Assembly (NCBI GenBank): GCA_963824645.1
Contig: CAWGQC010000005.1
Location: 558,001 to 622,000, forward strand
DNA from: Bog-756 sp963824645
Lineage (GTDB): Bacteria; Actinomycetota; Acidimicrobiia; Acidimicrobiales; RAAP-2
Direction of reading: 5' to 3'
DNA: 64,000 bases
A program made the translations under genes and the position numbers. Under the pieces are notes generated by a model. The model was given only the letters and a program-made list of their open reading frames with translations, searched no databases and had not been told where the DNA came from. This document shows, in pieces, positions 48,862 through 58,316 of the stretch (position 1 is the stretch's first letter; each line of letters begins with the position of its first letter).

Positions 48862-51273
48862 ATGAACACGCACGGCACTCGGGATTTTCGGACACGTACG
48901 GTCACGCGGATGGTGGCCGCCGTGGTGGTCGGGGCGGGTCTGCTCCTGTCGGTGATCGGAGCCACCCTGTCGTCGTCGGCCGCCCAGGCGGCCAGTCCGG
49001 CGGCCAAGGGTGGATCGGCCACATTCTCCGCCACCGCCACCATCCCCGTCCCTCTCCCCTCCCAGTTCGCCGGTTCGGCCGGCGGCGACGGGTGGGCGGT
49101 GGCGGCCAACGCCACCGAGATCTTCAACGTCTTCCACCACTCGGCGAACCTGCAGCTGAACTGCCATATCAAGTCCAACGCCCAGCCCTGCTGGACGGGT
49201 CCTGAGACCATCACCGACACCCAGCATCACTCCTTCGCCACGTCCGACGCCCCCGGCCTGTACCTCGACCCGACGACCGGTTTCCTCTACGTCTTCGCCG
49301 TACGCAGCACCGATTCGACCGCCGGGGTGGTCTGCATCAACACCACGTTGGGGGTCGATGCCGACGGTTCACAGAGGTTCTGCGGTTTCACGCCCCTGTC
49401 GGCCGTGGGTGACGCCCCCATCAACCTCACCGCCGGCGTCTCCGATCCGGTCCAGGTGGGCTCGGACTGGTACGCCTTCAACGAAGTGGCCGGGGCGCCG
49501 ACGGGCACCGAGGACGCCCTGCTCTGCTTCGACCTGGCCACCGATACCGCCTGCGCCGACCAGCCCTTTGCCCTCGACCTCAATGGTGACCAATTGGCAT
49601 CGTTCGATTTCGCCAGCGAGATCGGGGTTACCGGCTCGGATGTCATCGTCCAGGTGGCCGGGTCGACCGACAACGAACTGGCCTGCTTCGACACCAGTTT
49701 GGGCGGGGCCTGCCGGGGGTCATGGCCGGTTGAGGTCAACGGCCTGGGCGGTGCACCTTTTGCCCTCCAGAACTCGACGGGAACCGACACCGGGGTATGC
49801 CTACCGGTGACCGGCGAGCCCTGTTTCTCGCTCATCGGCACAACGGTGGCCACCCCACCCGGACTGGATGCCATCGGTACCACCAGTCAGTTCGATGGAC
49901 CTCCTTATGTGCTGGGCACCCGCGTCTACGTCCCCAACGACCCGAGCAACTCGGTGGACTGCTACAACTTCGCCACCTCCCAGACGTGCGCCAATTTTCC
50001 CCGGGTGTTCCAGAACCTGGATGCGCTGTACACGGTGAACCCCGACCCCTACCGCCCCGATTGTCTGTGGGTCAACTCCGACCACGGAGCCGACCAGATC
50101 CAGAACTTCGACGCCTACACCGGAGGGGCCTGTCCGTCGGGACCGGTAGCCGTGGACACCAGTTCGATCCTGGCTCCCTACAAGAGATGCCTCCCCACCC
50201 AGTACTCCTCGCTGCAGGTGCTGTCGCCCGCCCGCGGTGCCTACCAGTCGGCCACCGTTCAGGTCGACAACTCCAGTGGCACGCCGTTGGCCGGCATCCC
50301 CGTGCAGACCGTGGACGGCACCGGCTCGGTAAACCTGTCCCCCCTGGACATCGTCATGCAGAGCGCCACCCCCCAGTTCGAGATCGTCTTCACCGGCTGG
50401 TCCAATCCCAGCGCCTCCATCCAAGTCCGGTTGTCCTGGGTGGCGGCCGACGTGGCCAGGTGCCAGACAGGCACCACCACCATCGGAAACCCGGGCTCGA
50501 CCACGCTGCCCTTCACCGGCGCCGGCTACCGGCTGGTGGCCGGCGACGGCGGCCTCTTCGCCTTCGGTCAGGCCCCCTTCTACGGCTCCACCGGCAACAT
50601 CACCCTCAACCGACCGGTGGTGGGCATGGCCACCACCCCCGACGGCCGGGGCTACTGGCTGGTGGCCTCCGACGGTGGCCTGTTCGCCTTCGGTGACGCT
50701 CCGTTCTACGGCTCGACCGGCAGCATCGCCCTCAACAAGCCGGTGGTGGCCATGGCCACCACCCCCGACGGCAAGGGCTACTGGCTGGTGGCCTCCGACG
50801 GTGGCATCTTCGCTTACGGGGACGCCCACTTCTACGGCTCCACCGGCAACATCGCCCTCAACAAACCCATCGTGGGCATGGCCTCGACCCCCGACGGCAA
50901 GGGCTACTGGCTGGTGGCCACCGACGGCGGCATATTCGCCTTCGGGGACGCCCACTTCTACGGCTCCACCGGCAACATCGCCCTCAACAAGCCCATCGTG
51001 GGCATGGCCGCCACCCCCGACGGCAAGGGCTACTGGCTGGTGGCCACCGACGGCGGCATCTTCGCCTTCGGGGACGCCGCTTTCCACGGCTCGGCCGGCA
51101 ACATCGCCCTCAACAAGCCGGTGGTGGGCATGGCCGCCACCCCCGACGGCCGGGGCTACTGGCTGGTGGCCACCGACGGCGGCATCTTCTCCTACGGGGA
51201 CGCCGCCTTCCACGGCTCGACCGGCAACATCGCCCTCAACAAGCCGGTGGTGGGGATGGCCTCGGCCCCCTGA
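48862..51273 (+). CDS. Large secreted protein with six 42-residue GYWLVA-type repeats
   Basis: The 803-residue protein has a signal peptide (about residues 1-45). An N-terminal region, about 50-540, has paired cysteines (LNCHIKSNAQPCW, CINTT, CFDLATDTAC), consistent with a propeller-like extracellular domain. The C-terminus has six units of 42 residues: GYWLVATDGGIFAFGDA, then FYGSTGNIALNKP, VVGMAATPDG. The last unit is cut by the stop. This repeat is common in secreted proteins of Acidimicrobiia. The later repeats are nearly identical at DNA level, implying recent amplification. Confidence 0.85.
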   Translation: MNTHGTRDFRTRTVTRMVAAVVVGAGLLLSVIGATLSSSAAQAASPAAKGGSATFSATATIPVPLPSQFAGSAGGDGWAVAANATEIFNVFHHSANLQLNCHIKSNAQPCWTGPETITDTQHHSFATSDAPGLYLDPTTGFLYVFAVRSTDSTAGVVCINTTLGVDADGSQRFCGFTPLSAVGDAPINLTAGVSDPVQVGSDWYAFNEVAGAPTGTEDALLCFDLATDTACADQPFALDLNGDQLASFDFASEIGVTGSDVIVQVAGSTDNELACFDTSLGGACRGSWPVEVNGLGGAPFALQNSTGTDTGVCLPVTGEPCFSLIGTTVATPPGLDAIGTTSQFDGPPYVLGTRVYVPNDPSNSVDCYNFATSQTCANFPRVFQNLDALYTVNPDPYRPDCLWVNSDHGADQIQNFDAYTGGACPSGPVAVDTSSILAPYKRCLPTQYSSLQVLSPARGAYQSATVQVDNSSGTPLAGIPVQTVDGTGSVNLSPLDIVMQSATPQFEIVFTGWSNPSASIQVRLSWVAADVARCQTGTTTIGNPGSTTLPFTGAGYRLVAGDGGLFAFGQAPFYGSTGNITLNRPVVGMATTPDGRGYWLVASDGGLFAFGDAPFYGSTGSIALNKPVVAMATTPDGKGYWLVASDGGIFAYGDAHFYGSTGNIALNKPIVGMASTPDGKGYWLVATDGGIFAFGDAHFYGSTGNIALNKPIVGMAATPDGKGYWLVATDGGIFAFGDAAFHGSAGNIALNKPVVGMAATPDGRGYWLVATDGGIFSYGDAAFHGSTGNIALNKPVVGMASAP
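50521..51271 (+). repeat. Tandem 126-bp coding repeats (six units)
   Basis: Units begin at about 50521, 50647, 50773, 50899, 51025 and 51151. Units 3-5 are almost identical, so copy number could change by recombination or slippage in frame (126 = 3 x 42). Confidence 0.85.
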
Positions 51274-51277
51274 TGGA

Positions 51278-51296
51278 GCAGTCGGGTAACGACTGC
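51278..51296 (+). terminator. 7-bp stem after the repeat protein
   Basis: GCAGTCG and CGACTGC flank GGTAA, five bases after the stop codon. No T run follows, so termination is probable but not certain. Confidence 0.5.
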
Positions 51297-51319
51297 AGGG
51301 ATTGACTTACAGGAATGGC

Positions 51320-51341
51320 CCGACCCCCGGGACGGGGTCGG
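51320..51341 (+). terminator. 8-bp GC stem before the GNAT gene
   Basis: CCGACCCC pairs with GGGGTCGG around a 6-base loop, 13 bases before the acetyltransferase ATG. It could end read-through from the repeat gene or lie in the GNAT leader and limit its translation. Confidence 0.4.
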
Positions 51342-51354
51342 CGACAATGGAGAG

Positions 51355-51984
51355 ATGTCCGCTCTCTTCTCGCTCGAGGGTCGATTCGTGCGCCTGGCGC
51401 CGATGGAACGCGCCCATGCCGACCGGTTGTTGGCGGTGGCCAACCAGGATCGCACCACGTTCACTTACACTCCGGTCCCCTGGGACCGCGCCACCATGGC
51501 CGAGTACGTGGACAGCGCCCTGGCCCACCGGGACGACGGCTCCCATTACCCGTTCGTGACCTACGAGCCGAACGCCGATCACATCCTCGGGTCGACCCGG
51601 TTCTATGACATGGTCCACTGGGACTGGTCCGGGCTGTTCCCCGATTCGGGCCGCCGGAACCGGGCCGAGTTGGACTGCGTGAGCATCGGCTACACCTGGC
51701 TGCATCCGTCAGCCCAAAGGTCGCCCGTCAACACCGAGGCCAAGCTGTTGATGATCGACCACGCCTTCGAGGGTTGGGGTGTCCGCGCTGTCCGTCTCCA
51801 GACCGATGCCCGCAATATCCGGTCGCGGGCGGCCATCGAGAGACTGGGCTGTGTCCTCGATGGTGTGATCCGGAGCGAACGACCGGCAGCCGACGGTACC
51901 GTCCGCAACACGGCCATCTATTCCCTACTGGCCGACGAATGGCCCCTCCATCGACGGCGACTGTCCGAACGGCTCGCCCCCTGA
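51355..51984 (+). CDS. GNAT-family N-acetyltransferase (RimJ/RimL-like)
   Basis: The 209-residue protein starts at ATG 51355. It resembles ribosomal-protein or small-molecule acetyltransferases of the RimJ/RimL group: LEGRFVRLAPMERAHAD at the N-terminus, ILGSTRFYD, and HAFEGWGVRAVRLQTDARNI. NIRSRAAIERLGCVLDG supplies the acetyl-CoA region. Acceptor unknown. It stands alone. Confidence 0.85.
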   Translation: MSALFSLEGRFVRLAPMERAHADRLLAVANQDRTTFTYTPVPWDRATMAEYVDSALAHRDDGSHYPFVTYEPNADHILGSTRFYDMVHWDWSGLFPDSGRRNRAELDCVSIGYTWLHPSAQRSPVNTEAKLLMIDHAFEGWGVRAVRLQTDARNIRSRAAIERLGCVLDGVIRSERPAADGTVRNTAIYSLLADEWPLHRRRLSERLAP

Positions 51985-52084
51985 ACGGGCCCGGCGCCGG
52001 ACCGGTGGACTGATCCCCCGTGGTCCCCGGGGGACCCGGGGAAGATGCGGATTGTTCAGCCGCGCCATGGCCAAACCGGAGTTG

Positions 52085-52113
52085 TTGGACTAGCCTGCTT
52101 ATGGGTTTATTCC
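52085..52113 (+). promoter_or_regulatory. Possible sigma-70-like promoter for the ABC operon
   Basis: TTGGAC (52085-52090) and TATTCC (52108-52113) are separated by 17 bases, 142 bases upstream of the lipoprotein start. The match to TATAAT is modest. Confidence 0.3.
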
Positions 52114-52254
52114 TATATGGATGGGGGAAATGGTTCCCGGACGGAGCACGACCGTCCGTGGCAACCGTTGATCAGGTTCACCCGTTCGGAGCTGACAGGG
52201 GCAGACCGGACCGGGTCCACGAGCACCATTACGACGCACAATCCAAGGAGGATC

Positions 52255-53337
52255 ATGCCTTTTCACCAGCCCCAGCCCCGAGTTCGCTGGACCGCCCTCC
52301 TGGCCCCGTTGGTCGGCGTGGCTCTGCTGTGTGTCGCCTGCAGTTCGAACAGCAGCAGTCCGACCACCACCAGCGGGGGCACGGCGACGACCTCGGGGGC
52401 GCCGGTCACCCTGCAGCTGGGCTACCTCACCAACCTGACCCATGCCTCCGCCCTCATCGGCGTCCAAGAGGGGATCTTCAAGAAGAACCTCCCGAGCAAC
52501 GTGACCCTCCAGACCTCCACCTACAACGCCGGACCGGCCGAGGTCACCGCCTTGCTGGCCGGGTCGCTGGACGCCGCCTACATGGGGCCCAACTCTGCCA
52601 TCACGGCCTATTCCCACGGCAAGGCCATCAGGATCATTTCGGGGGCAACATCGGCCGGAGCCGCTCTGGTGGTCGCCTCCTCCATCACCTCGCCCAGCCA
52701 GCTCAAGGGCAAGACCCTGTCCACCCCCCAGTTGGGTAACACCCAGGACGTCGCCCTGCGCACCTGGTTGACCAAGCAGCACCTCACCTTCCCCGGCCCC
52801 AACGGGGGCAGCGGCGAGGTCACCATCCTGCCGCAGGCCAACGCCACCACGGTGACCTCCTTCGAGGCCGGCACCATCGCCGGGGCCTGGGTGCCCGAGC
52901 CGTACGTGGCCGAGATGGTGGCCAAGGGCGGGCACGTGCTGGTCAACGAGAAGACCCAGTGGCCCAAGGGGCAGTTCTCGACCACGGTGCTGGTGGTGTC
53001 CTCGCCCTTCCTGGCGGCCCATCCCAGTGTGGTCACCGCTCTCCTCAAGGGGCAGCTGGCCGCCAACGCCTTCATCAAGTCGTCACCCAGCGCCGCCCGC
53101 ACTGACGCCAATGCCGCCCTGGCCTCACTGACCGGCAAGTCCCTGAGTTCCACCGAGCTCGACGCGGCCTGGTCGGACATGACCTTCACCAACGATCCCC
53201 TGGCCGCCACCATCCTGGCTGACGAGCAACACGCCAAAGCGGTCGGGTTCACCACATCACCCATCAGCGGGATCTTCGACCTGGGTCCGGTGAACCAACT
53301 GCTGAGCGCCAAAGGGATAACGACACTGTCGTCATGA
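52255..53337 (+). CDS. ABC transporter substrate-binding lipoprotein (SsuA/TauA/NrtA-like)
   Basis: The 360-residue protein starts at ATG 52255 after AAGGAGG. The signal ends at a lipobox-type LLCVAC, with the Cys as lipidation site, and is followed by a Ser/Thr/Gly linker. The mature part matches the sulfonate/nitrate/NMT1-like fold: LQLGYLTNLTHASALIG, AGSLDAAYMGPNSAI, and LSTPQLGNTQDVALRTWL. Its ligand may be an alkanesulfonate, taurine, nitrate or bicarbonate; the neighbouring sulfur genes favour an organosulfur compound. Confidence 0.87.
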   Translation: MPFHQPQPRVRWTALLAPLVGVALLCVACSSNSSSPTTTSGGTATTSGAPVTLQLGYLTNLTHASALIGVQEGIFKKNLPSNVTLQTSTYNAGPAEVTALLAGSLDAAYMGPNSAITAYSHGKAIRIISGATSAGAALVVASSITSPSQLKGKTLSTPQLGNTQDVALRTWLTKQHLTFPGPNGGSGEVTILPQANATTVTSFEAGTIAGAWVPEPYVAEMVAKGGHVLVNEKTQWPKGQFSTTVLVVSSPFLAAHPSVVTALLKGQLAANAFIKSSPSAARTDANAALASLTGKSLSSTELDAAWSDMTFTNDPLAATILADEQHAKAVGFTTSPISGIFDLGPVNQLLSAKGITTLSS

Positions 53338-54182
53338 CCTCGACCGTCACCCCCGGATCGGCCACCGTCACCACGGCCTCGCCGTCGGTCACCTTGACCG
53401 ACGTGTCCAAGCGCTACGGCGTCGGGGACGCCGGCGTGGTGGCGCTGTCCGATATAACCCTGCACGTCGAGCCGGGGCAGTTCGTGTGCCTGGTGGGTGC
53501 CTCGGGATGCGGGAAGACGACGCTTCTCAACCTGGTGGCGGGGCTGGACCGACCGACGGTGGGCACAGTGGACGTCACCGCCACCGGCACCGGCGGCGGC
53601 ACCCGGGTGACCGGTGACCCGTCGACGGGTCGCACCGGGGGAACGGCCACGGCCATGCTCTTCCAGGACTCGGCCCTGTTCCCGTGGCTGACCATCGCCG
53701 CCAATGTCGAGCTCCCCCTGCGCTTGCGGGGGGTAGGGAAAGCGGAGCGGCGGGGCGTGGCCGAGGATCTCCTCGAGCGGGTCCACCTGGCCGGCTTCGG
53801 ACCCAAGCGACCCCACGAGCTGTCGGGCGGCATGCGCCAGCGTGCCGCCCTGGCCCGCGCCCTGGCCCAGGAGGCGGGCCTGCTACTGATGGACGAGCCC
53901 TTCGGTGCCCTGGACGCCATCACCCGCGACCTGCTCCACGACGAGCTCGAATCGCTGTGGGAAGACCGCCGGTTCACGGTGCTCTTCGTCACCCACAACG
54001 TCCGGGAGGCGGCCCGCCTCGGAGACCGGATCATCCTGCTGACCAGCCGCCCCGGTCGGGTGGCAGCCACCTACGAGGTCGGTCTGGCCCGTCCCCGCCG
54101 GATCGATTCCTCCGAGATCGCCGGTTTGGCCGCTACCGTCACCGATCAACTGCGGGCCGAGGTGGGCCGACATGGCAATTGA
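53334..54182 (+). CDS. ABC transporter ATPase (SsuB/TauB-like)
   Basis: The 282-residue protein has Walker A GASGCGKTTLL, the signature LSGGMRQRAALARAL and Walker B LLLMDEPFGALD, then a switch His in FVTHN. It starts at ATG 53334 overlapping the stop of the binding-protein gene (ATGA). It powers the importer. A loop insertion near residues 80-105 (TGTGGGTRVTGDPSTGRTGG) is Gly/Thr-rich and unusual for the family. Confidence 0.92.
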   Translation: MTSTVTPGSATVTTASPSVTLTDVSKRYGVGDAGVVALSDITLHVEPGQFVCLVGASGCGKTTLLNLVAGLDRPTVGTVDVTATGTGGGTRVTGDPSTGRTGGTATAMLFQDSALFPWLTIAANVELPLRLRGVGKAERRGVAEDLLERVHLAGFGPKRPHELSGGMRQRAALARALAQEAGLLLMDEPFGALDAITRDLLHDELESLWEDRRFTVLFVTHNVREAARLGDRIILLTSRPGRVAATYEVGLARPRRIDSSEIAGLAATVTDQLRAEVGRHGN

Positions 54183-55101
54183 CGATCCCCTGACCTCGAC
54201 GGTGGCGACGCCCGGAACCAGCGGTGCGTCGACGGAGTCCGCCTCGACCCGAGGTCCGTCGCTCGACCAGGCCCTGGCCGGACTCGACGCCCTCGAGGAG
54301 AGCGGGGTCACCCGGGGGACGCTCGCTCAGCGACTGTGGCGGGCCACCTGGCCCAAGCTGATCGCCTTCGGCCTCATCCTGTTGGTCTGGCAGATTGCCG
54401 TTTGGGTCCACTGGAAGCCCTTCATCCTGCAGTCGCCGGCCACGGCCGCCGAGCAACTCTGGGACCTGCTCGGCACCTCCCAGTTCTGGCAGTCCTGTTG
54501 GGTCACGGCCCAACAGGCCGTCATCGGCTTTGCCCTGGTCGTGATCATCGGAGGGATCGTGGGCACGGCGGTGGCCCGGATCCCCGTGCTGCGGGCCGGC
54601 ATCGGCTCCCTCATCACCGGCATGCAGACCATGCCCTCGGTCCTCTGGTATCCCCTGGGAGTCATGGTGTTCGGGATCACCCGAAATGCGATCCTCCTCA
54701 TGATGGTCCTGGGAGCGGCGCCGGCGGTGGCCAACGGCTTCATCAGCGGCATCGACCAGGTACCCCCGAGCCTGATGCGGGTGGGCCGGATCCTCGGCGC
54801 CCGAGGCGTGGCCCTCGAACGCCATGTGGTCCTTCCCGCCGCCTTTCCCACCATTTTGGGCGGTCTCAAGCAGGGCTGGGCGTTCGCCTGGCATGCCCTG
54901 ATGGCCGGGGAGTTCCTCATCCTGGTCACCCCGCTCAGCCTGGGGGGTCGCATCGTCAACGCCGATACCCAGGGGGACTACGGCGTGGTGGTGGCCATGA
55001 TGATCGTCATCGTCTTCATCGGGATCATGGTCGACATCGTCTTCACCCGAATCAACCGGTCGGTGCTCCGGCGTTACGGCCTGGTCGACTCCGCCCGCTG
55101 A
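54172..55101 (+). CDS. ABC transporter permease (SsuC/TauC-like)
   Basis: The 309-residue protein has six membrane helices and the BPD_transp_1 region with the EAA-like loop (LGARGVALERHVVLPAAFP). ATG 54172 overlaps the ATPase gene by 11 bases, so all three genes are co-translated. The N-terminal 50 residues are polar and rich in Ser/Thr. Confidence 0.92.
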   Translation: MAIDDPLTSTVATPGTSGASTESASTRGPSLDQALAGLDALEESGVTRGTLAQRLWRATWPKLIAFGLILLVWQIAVWVHWKPFILQSPATAAEQLWDLLGTSQFWQSCWVTAQQAVIGFALVVIIGGIVGTAVARIPVLRAGIGSLITGMQTMPSVLWYPLGVMVFGITRNAILLMMVLGAAPAVANGFISGIDQVPPSLMRVGRILGARGVALERHVVLPAAFPTILGGLKQGWAFAWHALMAGEFLILVTPLSLGGRIVNADTQGDYGVVVAMMIVIVFIGIMVDIVFTRINRSVLRRYGLVDSAR

Positions 55102-55155
55102 CCACCCCCGGCCCTATGGCGCCGCTCACCCGGTAAAGCCTGAAAGAATCAGGGC

Positions 55156-55611
55156 GTGTACATCTCGGCCAAAGTCGACTACGCCGTACGGGCCCTCTGC
55201 ACCCTGGCCGACGCCGACGGAAAACCGGTGACGGCGGAATCGTTGGCCAAGTCCCAGGGACTACCGGCCAAGTTCCTCGAGAGCATTCTCAACGACATGC
55301 GCCGCGCCGGCCTGCTGCTCAGCCAGCGAGGGGCCGACGGTGGCTATCGGCTGTCACGTCCCCCCGAGTCGATCACCGTGGCCGAAGTGATCCGTCCCCT
55401 GGACGGCCCCCTGGCCGAGGTCCGCGGCCTCCGACCCGAAGCGGCCACCTACGAAGGATCGGCCGAACATCTCCAATCGGTGTGGGTGGCGGTGCGGGCC
55501 AGCCTGCGCGCCGTTCTCGAGCACGTGACCATCGCCGACATCACGTCGGGTGAGCTCCCCCGCCCGGTGGTCGATCTGACCGTCAACCCGGATGCGTGGC
55601 AATCCCACTGA
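55156..55611 (+). CDS. Rrf2-family transcriptional regulator without Fe-S cysteines
   Basis: The 151-residue protein starts at GTG 55156 with MYISAKVDYAVRALCTLAD, the winged-helix opening of Rrf2 proteins, then ESLAKSQGLPAKFLESILNDMRR and RGADGGYRLSRP. There is no C-x5-7-C-x5-C cluster of IscR/NsrR type, so it is probably not an Fe-S sensor but may be CymR-like, which responds to cysteine metabolism. It lies 54 bases after the permease and likely controls the transporter. Confidence 0.88.
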   Translation: MYISAKVDYAVRALCTLADADGKPVTAESLAKSQGLPAKFLESILNDMRRAGLLLSQRGADGGYRLSRPPESITVAEVIRPLDGPLAEVRGLRPEAATYEGSAEHLQSVWVAVRASLRAVLEHVTIADITSGELPRPVVDLTVNPDAWQSH

Positions 55612-55665
55612 CTCCGTCCCCGTAGACGGCGTGGTGATATCCCGGTAGACCGGACCGTATCGATA

Positions 55666-56604
55666 TCAACGCGACGGCGGATGAGCCGCCACGGTGAATG
55701 AACGGGGCCAGAGGTGCCGGGTGAGCACCACGTTGAACTCGGCGGCGAAGACAGTGATCATGACCCCGATGGCGATCCACCAGACCAGTCCGAGCACAGT
55801 GGCGAAGGTGCCGTACAGATTGGACAGATGCCGGAGCTGGTGACTGACCAGCAGAGCCCCGGCGAATTGCAGCGCCGTCCACCCGCTCCCCCCCAGCACG
55901 GCACCGGGCCACACGCTGCCGACACCTTCGGGGATGGCCACGATGGTGGCGTAGGCGGCCCCGTACATGAGGACGTTGACGACCAGTGAGAGGAGCAGTC
56001 CGATCCAAGCCGAAAAAGCGCCCAGGCGACCGAAGGCGCCCAGGCCGGCCAACGCGCCGCCGAGCACGAACCCGATCCCCAACACGGCCAGGAACCCGAC
56101 GGCCCGGGGGATCCACGCCTTGAGCCGGGGTAGGTCCTCACGGTCGATAGCCCAGACCACCGCCATCATGGCCTGGGCGCTGCGGCTCAGCTTCAAACTG
56201 CCGTAGAGCAACCAGATCAACCCGATGATCAGCACCCAGGTATTGCCCGCCGACAGCTGATGCACATTGGCCTTGAGGTCCGAACCGACCACCGGAAATT
56301 GCCGTAGGGCCGAGTCGACGACGTCCTCCTGAAGATCGGGGTGGCCGTGCAGGACGATGCCGACCACCGTGACCAGAACCAGCAGAAGGGGAAAGACGGC
56401 CAGAAAAGCGGCATAGGAGATCAGGCCGGCCAACCGACCGGCCTGGTCGTCGGACGATTTGGCCGCCACCGCACCGAGGACAGCCGTGAGCCGGTACCGC
56501 TGCTGAAACCGGTCGGCCCGCTCGGTCAGGTGGCCGGCAATGCCGGTCGGCCCCGCCCGCGTCGAGGGCGAGGAATCCGTCGGTGGGCCCCCGCCTTCAC
56601 TCAC
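55666..56604 (-). CDS. YihY/BrkB-family membrane protein
   Basis: The 312-residue protein (from GTG 56604, overlapping the acyl-CoA ligase stop by eight bases) has about six membrane helices, including AGLISYAAFLAVFPLLLVLVTV, whose family motif S-Y-x-x-F-x-x-F-P falls near residue 60. Later helices contain VLIIGLIWLLYGSLKL and YGTFATVLGLVWWIAIGV. YihY/BrkB proteins are inner-membrane proteins of uncertain transport role. The two genes overlap, so they are coupled. Confidence 0.85.
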   Translation of the reverse strand: MSEGGGPPTDSSPSTRAGPTGIAGHLTERADRFQQRYRLTAVLGAVAAKSSDDQAGRLAGLISYAAFLAVFPLLLVLVTVVGIVLHGHPDLQEDVVDSALRQFPVVGSDLKANVHQLSAGNTWVLIIGLIWLLYGSLKLSRSAQAMMAVVWAIDREDLPRLKAWIPRAVGFLAVLGIGFVLGGALAGLGAFGRLGAFSAWIGLLLSLVVNVLMYGAAYATIVAIPEGVGSVWPGAVLGGSGWTALQFAGALLVSHQLRHLSNLYGTFATVLGLVWWIAIGVMITVFAAEFNVVLTRHLWPRSFTVAAHPPSR

Positions 56605-58267
56605 CGAGGAGGGCTCGTCGACCGTGTCGGTCGAACTGGTGGCGCAAACGGTCCCGATGGTCGTCGTCGACCATGACAAAGACAGGCGGCGTACCCCGGC
56701 GCTCAAACACAGGATCCTGTCCGCTCCACCAACCTTCGGAGCGCAGGGGATCCTTGGTCACCTTCCCGCTGGCGGTTTGGGGCAGTCCGTTACTGATCCG
56801 TACGAAGGCCGGGACCCATTTGGTTCCGAGGTCGGGCTGGACGGCCAGGAAGCGGCTGAACCCGGTAGGGTCGAACGATCGCCCGGGCAGCATCTCGAGG
56901 GCGGCCATCACCTGGTCACCGGTGCGCGGATCAGGAACGGCGTAGACGACCACGGTGGCCACCCCGTCGTAGCGCACCAGGACCCGCTCGATCGGCCCGG
57001 CCGTCAGGTTCTCGGAGTCGACCCGCATCCAGTCTCCCCGACGGCCGGCGAAATACAGATAGCCGTGCTCATCGCGGTAGGCCAGGTCCCCTGTCCAGTA
57101 CCACCCGTCACGGGTGCGTGCCGCGGTGGCCTCCGGGTCGGCGTAATACCCCTCGAACCGTCCGGTGCCCGACCGGTTGACGATCTCGCCCACGGCCAAT
57201 TCACCGTTGACCAGCCGGCCGGCCCGGTCGAACTGGGCCGGAGGGCATTCGGTGCGGGTACCGGGGTTCACCACGGCTACATCCTCGATCGGTCGCCCCA
57301 GGGCACCCGGCGGCGTATCCGGCGTTCGGCTGATGGCCACTCCTCCTTCACTCGAGCCGTACCCCTCGGTGAGAACGCAGCCGAACCGCTGCTCGAAGGC
57401 GGCCCGGTCGGCCACCGACGCCTCGGTGCCGAAGCCCCGACGTAGAGTGATGGCGGCATCGTCATCAGCCGGAGGAGTGGCCAGGATGTAGGCCAGGGCC
57501 TTGCCCACGTAGGTGAAAGTGGTCACCCCGTAGCGGCGTACGTCAGCCACGAACCCGGAGGCACTGAACCGACGGGCCAGGGCAACGGTGGCTCCCACCA
57601 CGATGGATGGCCCCCACAGGACCATCAAGGCGTTGCCGTGGAAGAGCGGCATGGTGCAGTAGGCCACGTCGTCTCGTTCAAATCCGTAGGCGCCGGACGA
57701 GACGACGGCGATCGAGGCCAGACGGCCTTGCGTGCACCGGACGGCCTTGGGAGCGCCGGTCGTGCCCGAGGTGAAGAGGAGCAGGAAGAGGTCCTCGGGA
57801 CCGGGAGACCAGCGGGAAACCACCGCCTTGTAGTCGGCGTACGCATGCTCTTCGAGGAGCCGTTCATACCCGATGCTGTCGATGCGGACCGTCCGCTGGG
57901 CCTCCACCCCGATATCCAGACCCTCGAGCAACTGGCTGCCGTCAGCGTCCGTCACGATCCACCGACAGTCGGTCCGACGGATGTCCTCAGCCAGAGCAGC
58001 GCCGCGCCGGGTGGGATTGATGCCCACCACGACGGCGCCGGCCAGCGCGGCGGCGCCGAGCCAGAAGACGTATTCGGGGACGTTACCCAGGAGGACACCG
58101 ATATGAAGTCGGTCGGAGGCGTCGGCGGAGCGGATCAGCGCGGCGCGTTGGGCACTGGCCGCCACCACCTGGCGCCAGGTCCAGCCGTCGTCGTCGAACA
58201 GAAGCCCGGGATGGTCGTCGTCGGCCCGGGCCACCAGCAGATCGGCCACACTGGGCTCAGAACTCAC
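56597..58267 (-). CDS. Acyl-CoA synthetase (FadD17-like)
   Basis: The 556-residue protein starts at GTG 58267 (MSSEPSVADLLVARADDDHPG). It has the ATP loop LLFTSGTTGAPKAV, GYGSSEGG, YWTGDLAYRDEHGYLYFAGR, and a QTASGKVTKDPL C-terminal motif. The sequence resembles mycobacterial FadD17-type fatty-acyl or steroid-acid CoA ligases. The substrate may be a lipid or sterol side-chain acid; no other catabolic genes are linked. It is divergent from the two SRPBCC genes. Confidence 0.85.
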   Translation of the reverse strand: MSSEPSVADLLVARADDDHPGLLFDDDGWTWRQVVAASAQRAALIRSADASDRLHIGVLLGNVPEYVFWLGAAALAGAVVVGINPTRRGAALAEDIRRTDCRWIVTDADGSQLLEGLDIGVEAQRTVRIDSIGYERLLEEHAYADYKAVVSRWSPGPEDLFLLLFTSGTTGAPKAVRCTQGRLASIAVVSSGAYGFERDDVAYCTMPLFHGNALMVLWGPSIVVGATVALARRFSASGFVADVRRYGVTTFTYVGKALAYILATPPADDDAAITLRRGFGTEASVADRAAFEQRFGCVLTEGYGSSEGGVAISRTPDTPPGALGRPIEDVAVVNPGTRTECPPAQFDRAGRLVNGELAVGEIVNRSGTGRFEGYYADPEATAARTRDGWYWTGDLAYRDEHGYLYFAGRRGDWMRVDSENLTAGPIERVLVRYDGVATVVVYAVPDPRTGDQVMAALEMLPGRSFDPTGFSRFLAVQPDLGTKWVPAFVRISNGLPQTASGKVTKDPLRSEGWWSGQDPVFERRGTPPVFVMVDDDHRDRLRHQFDRHGRRALLGE

Positions 58268-58316
58268 TGTCGCGACGCTACGATGCCACGGCCGGGCGTG
58301 CCACTCCCTGGGACAT

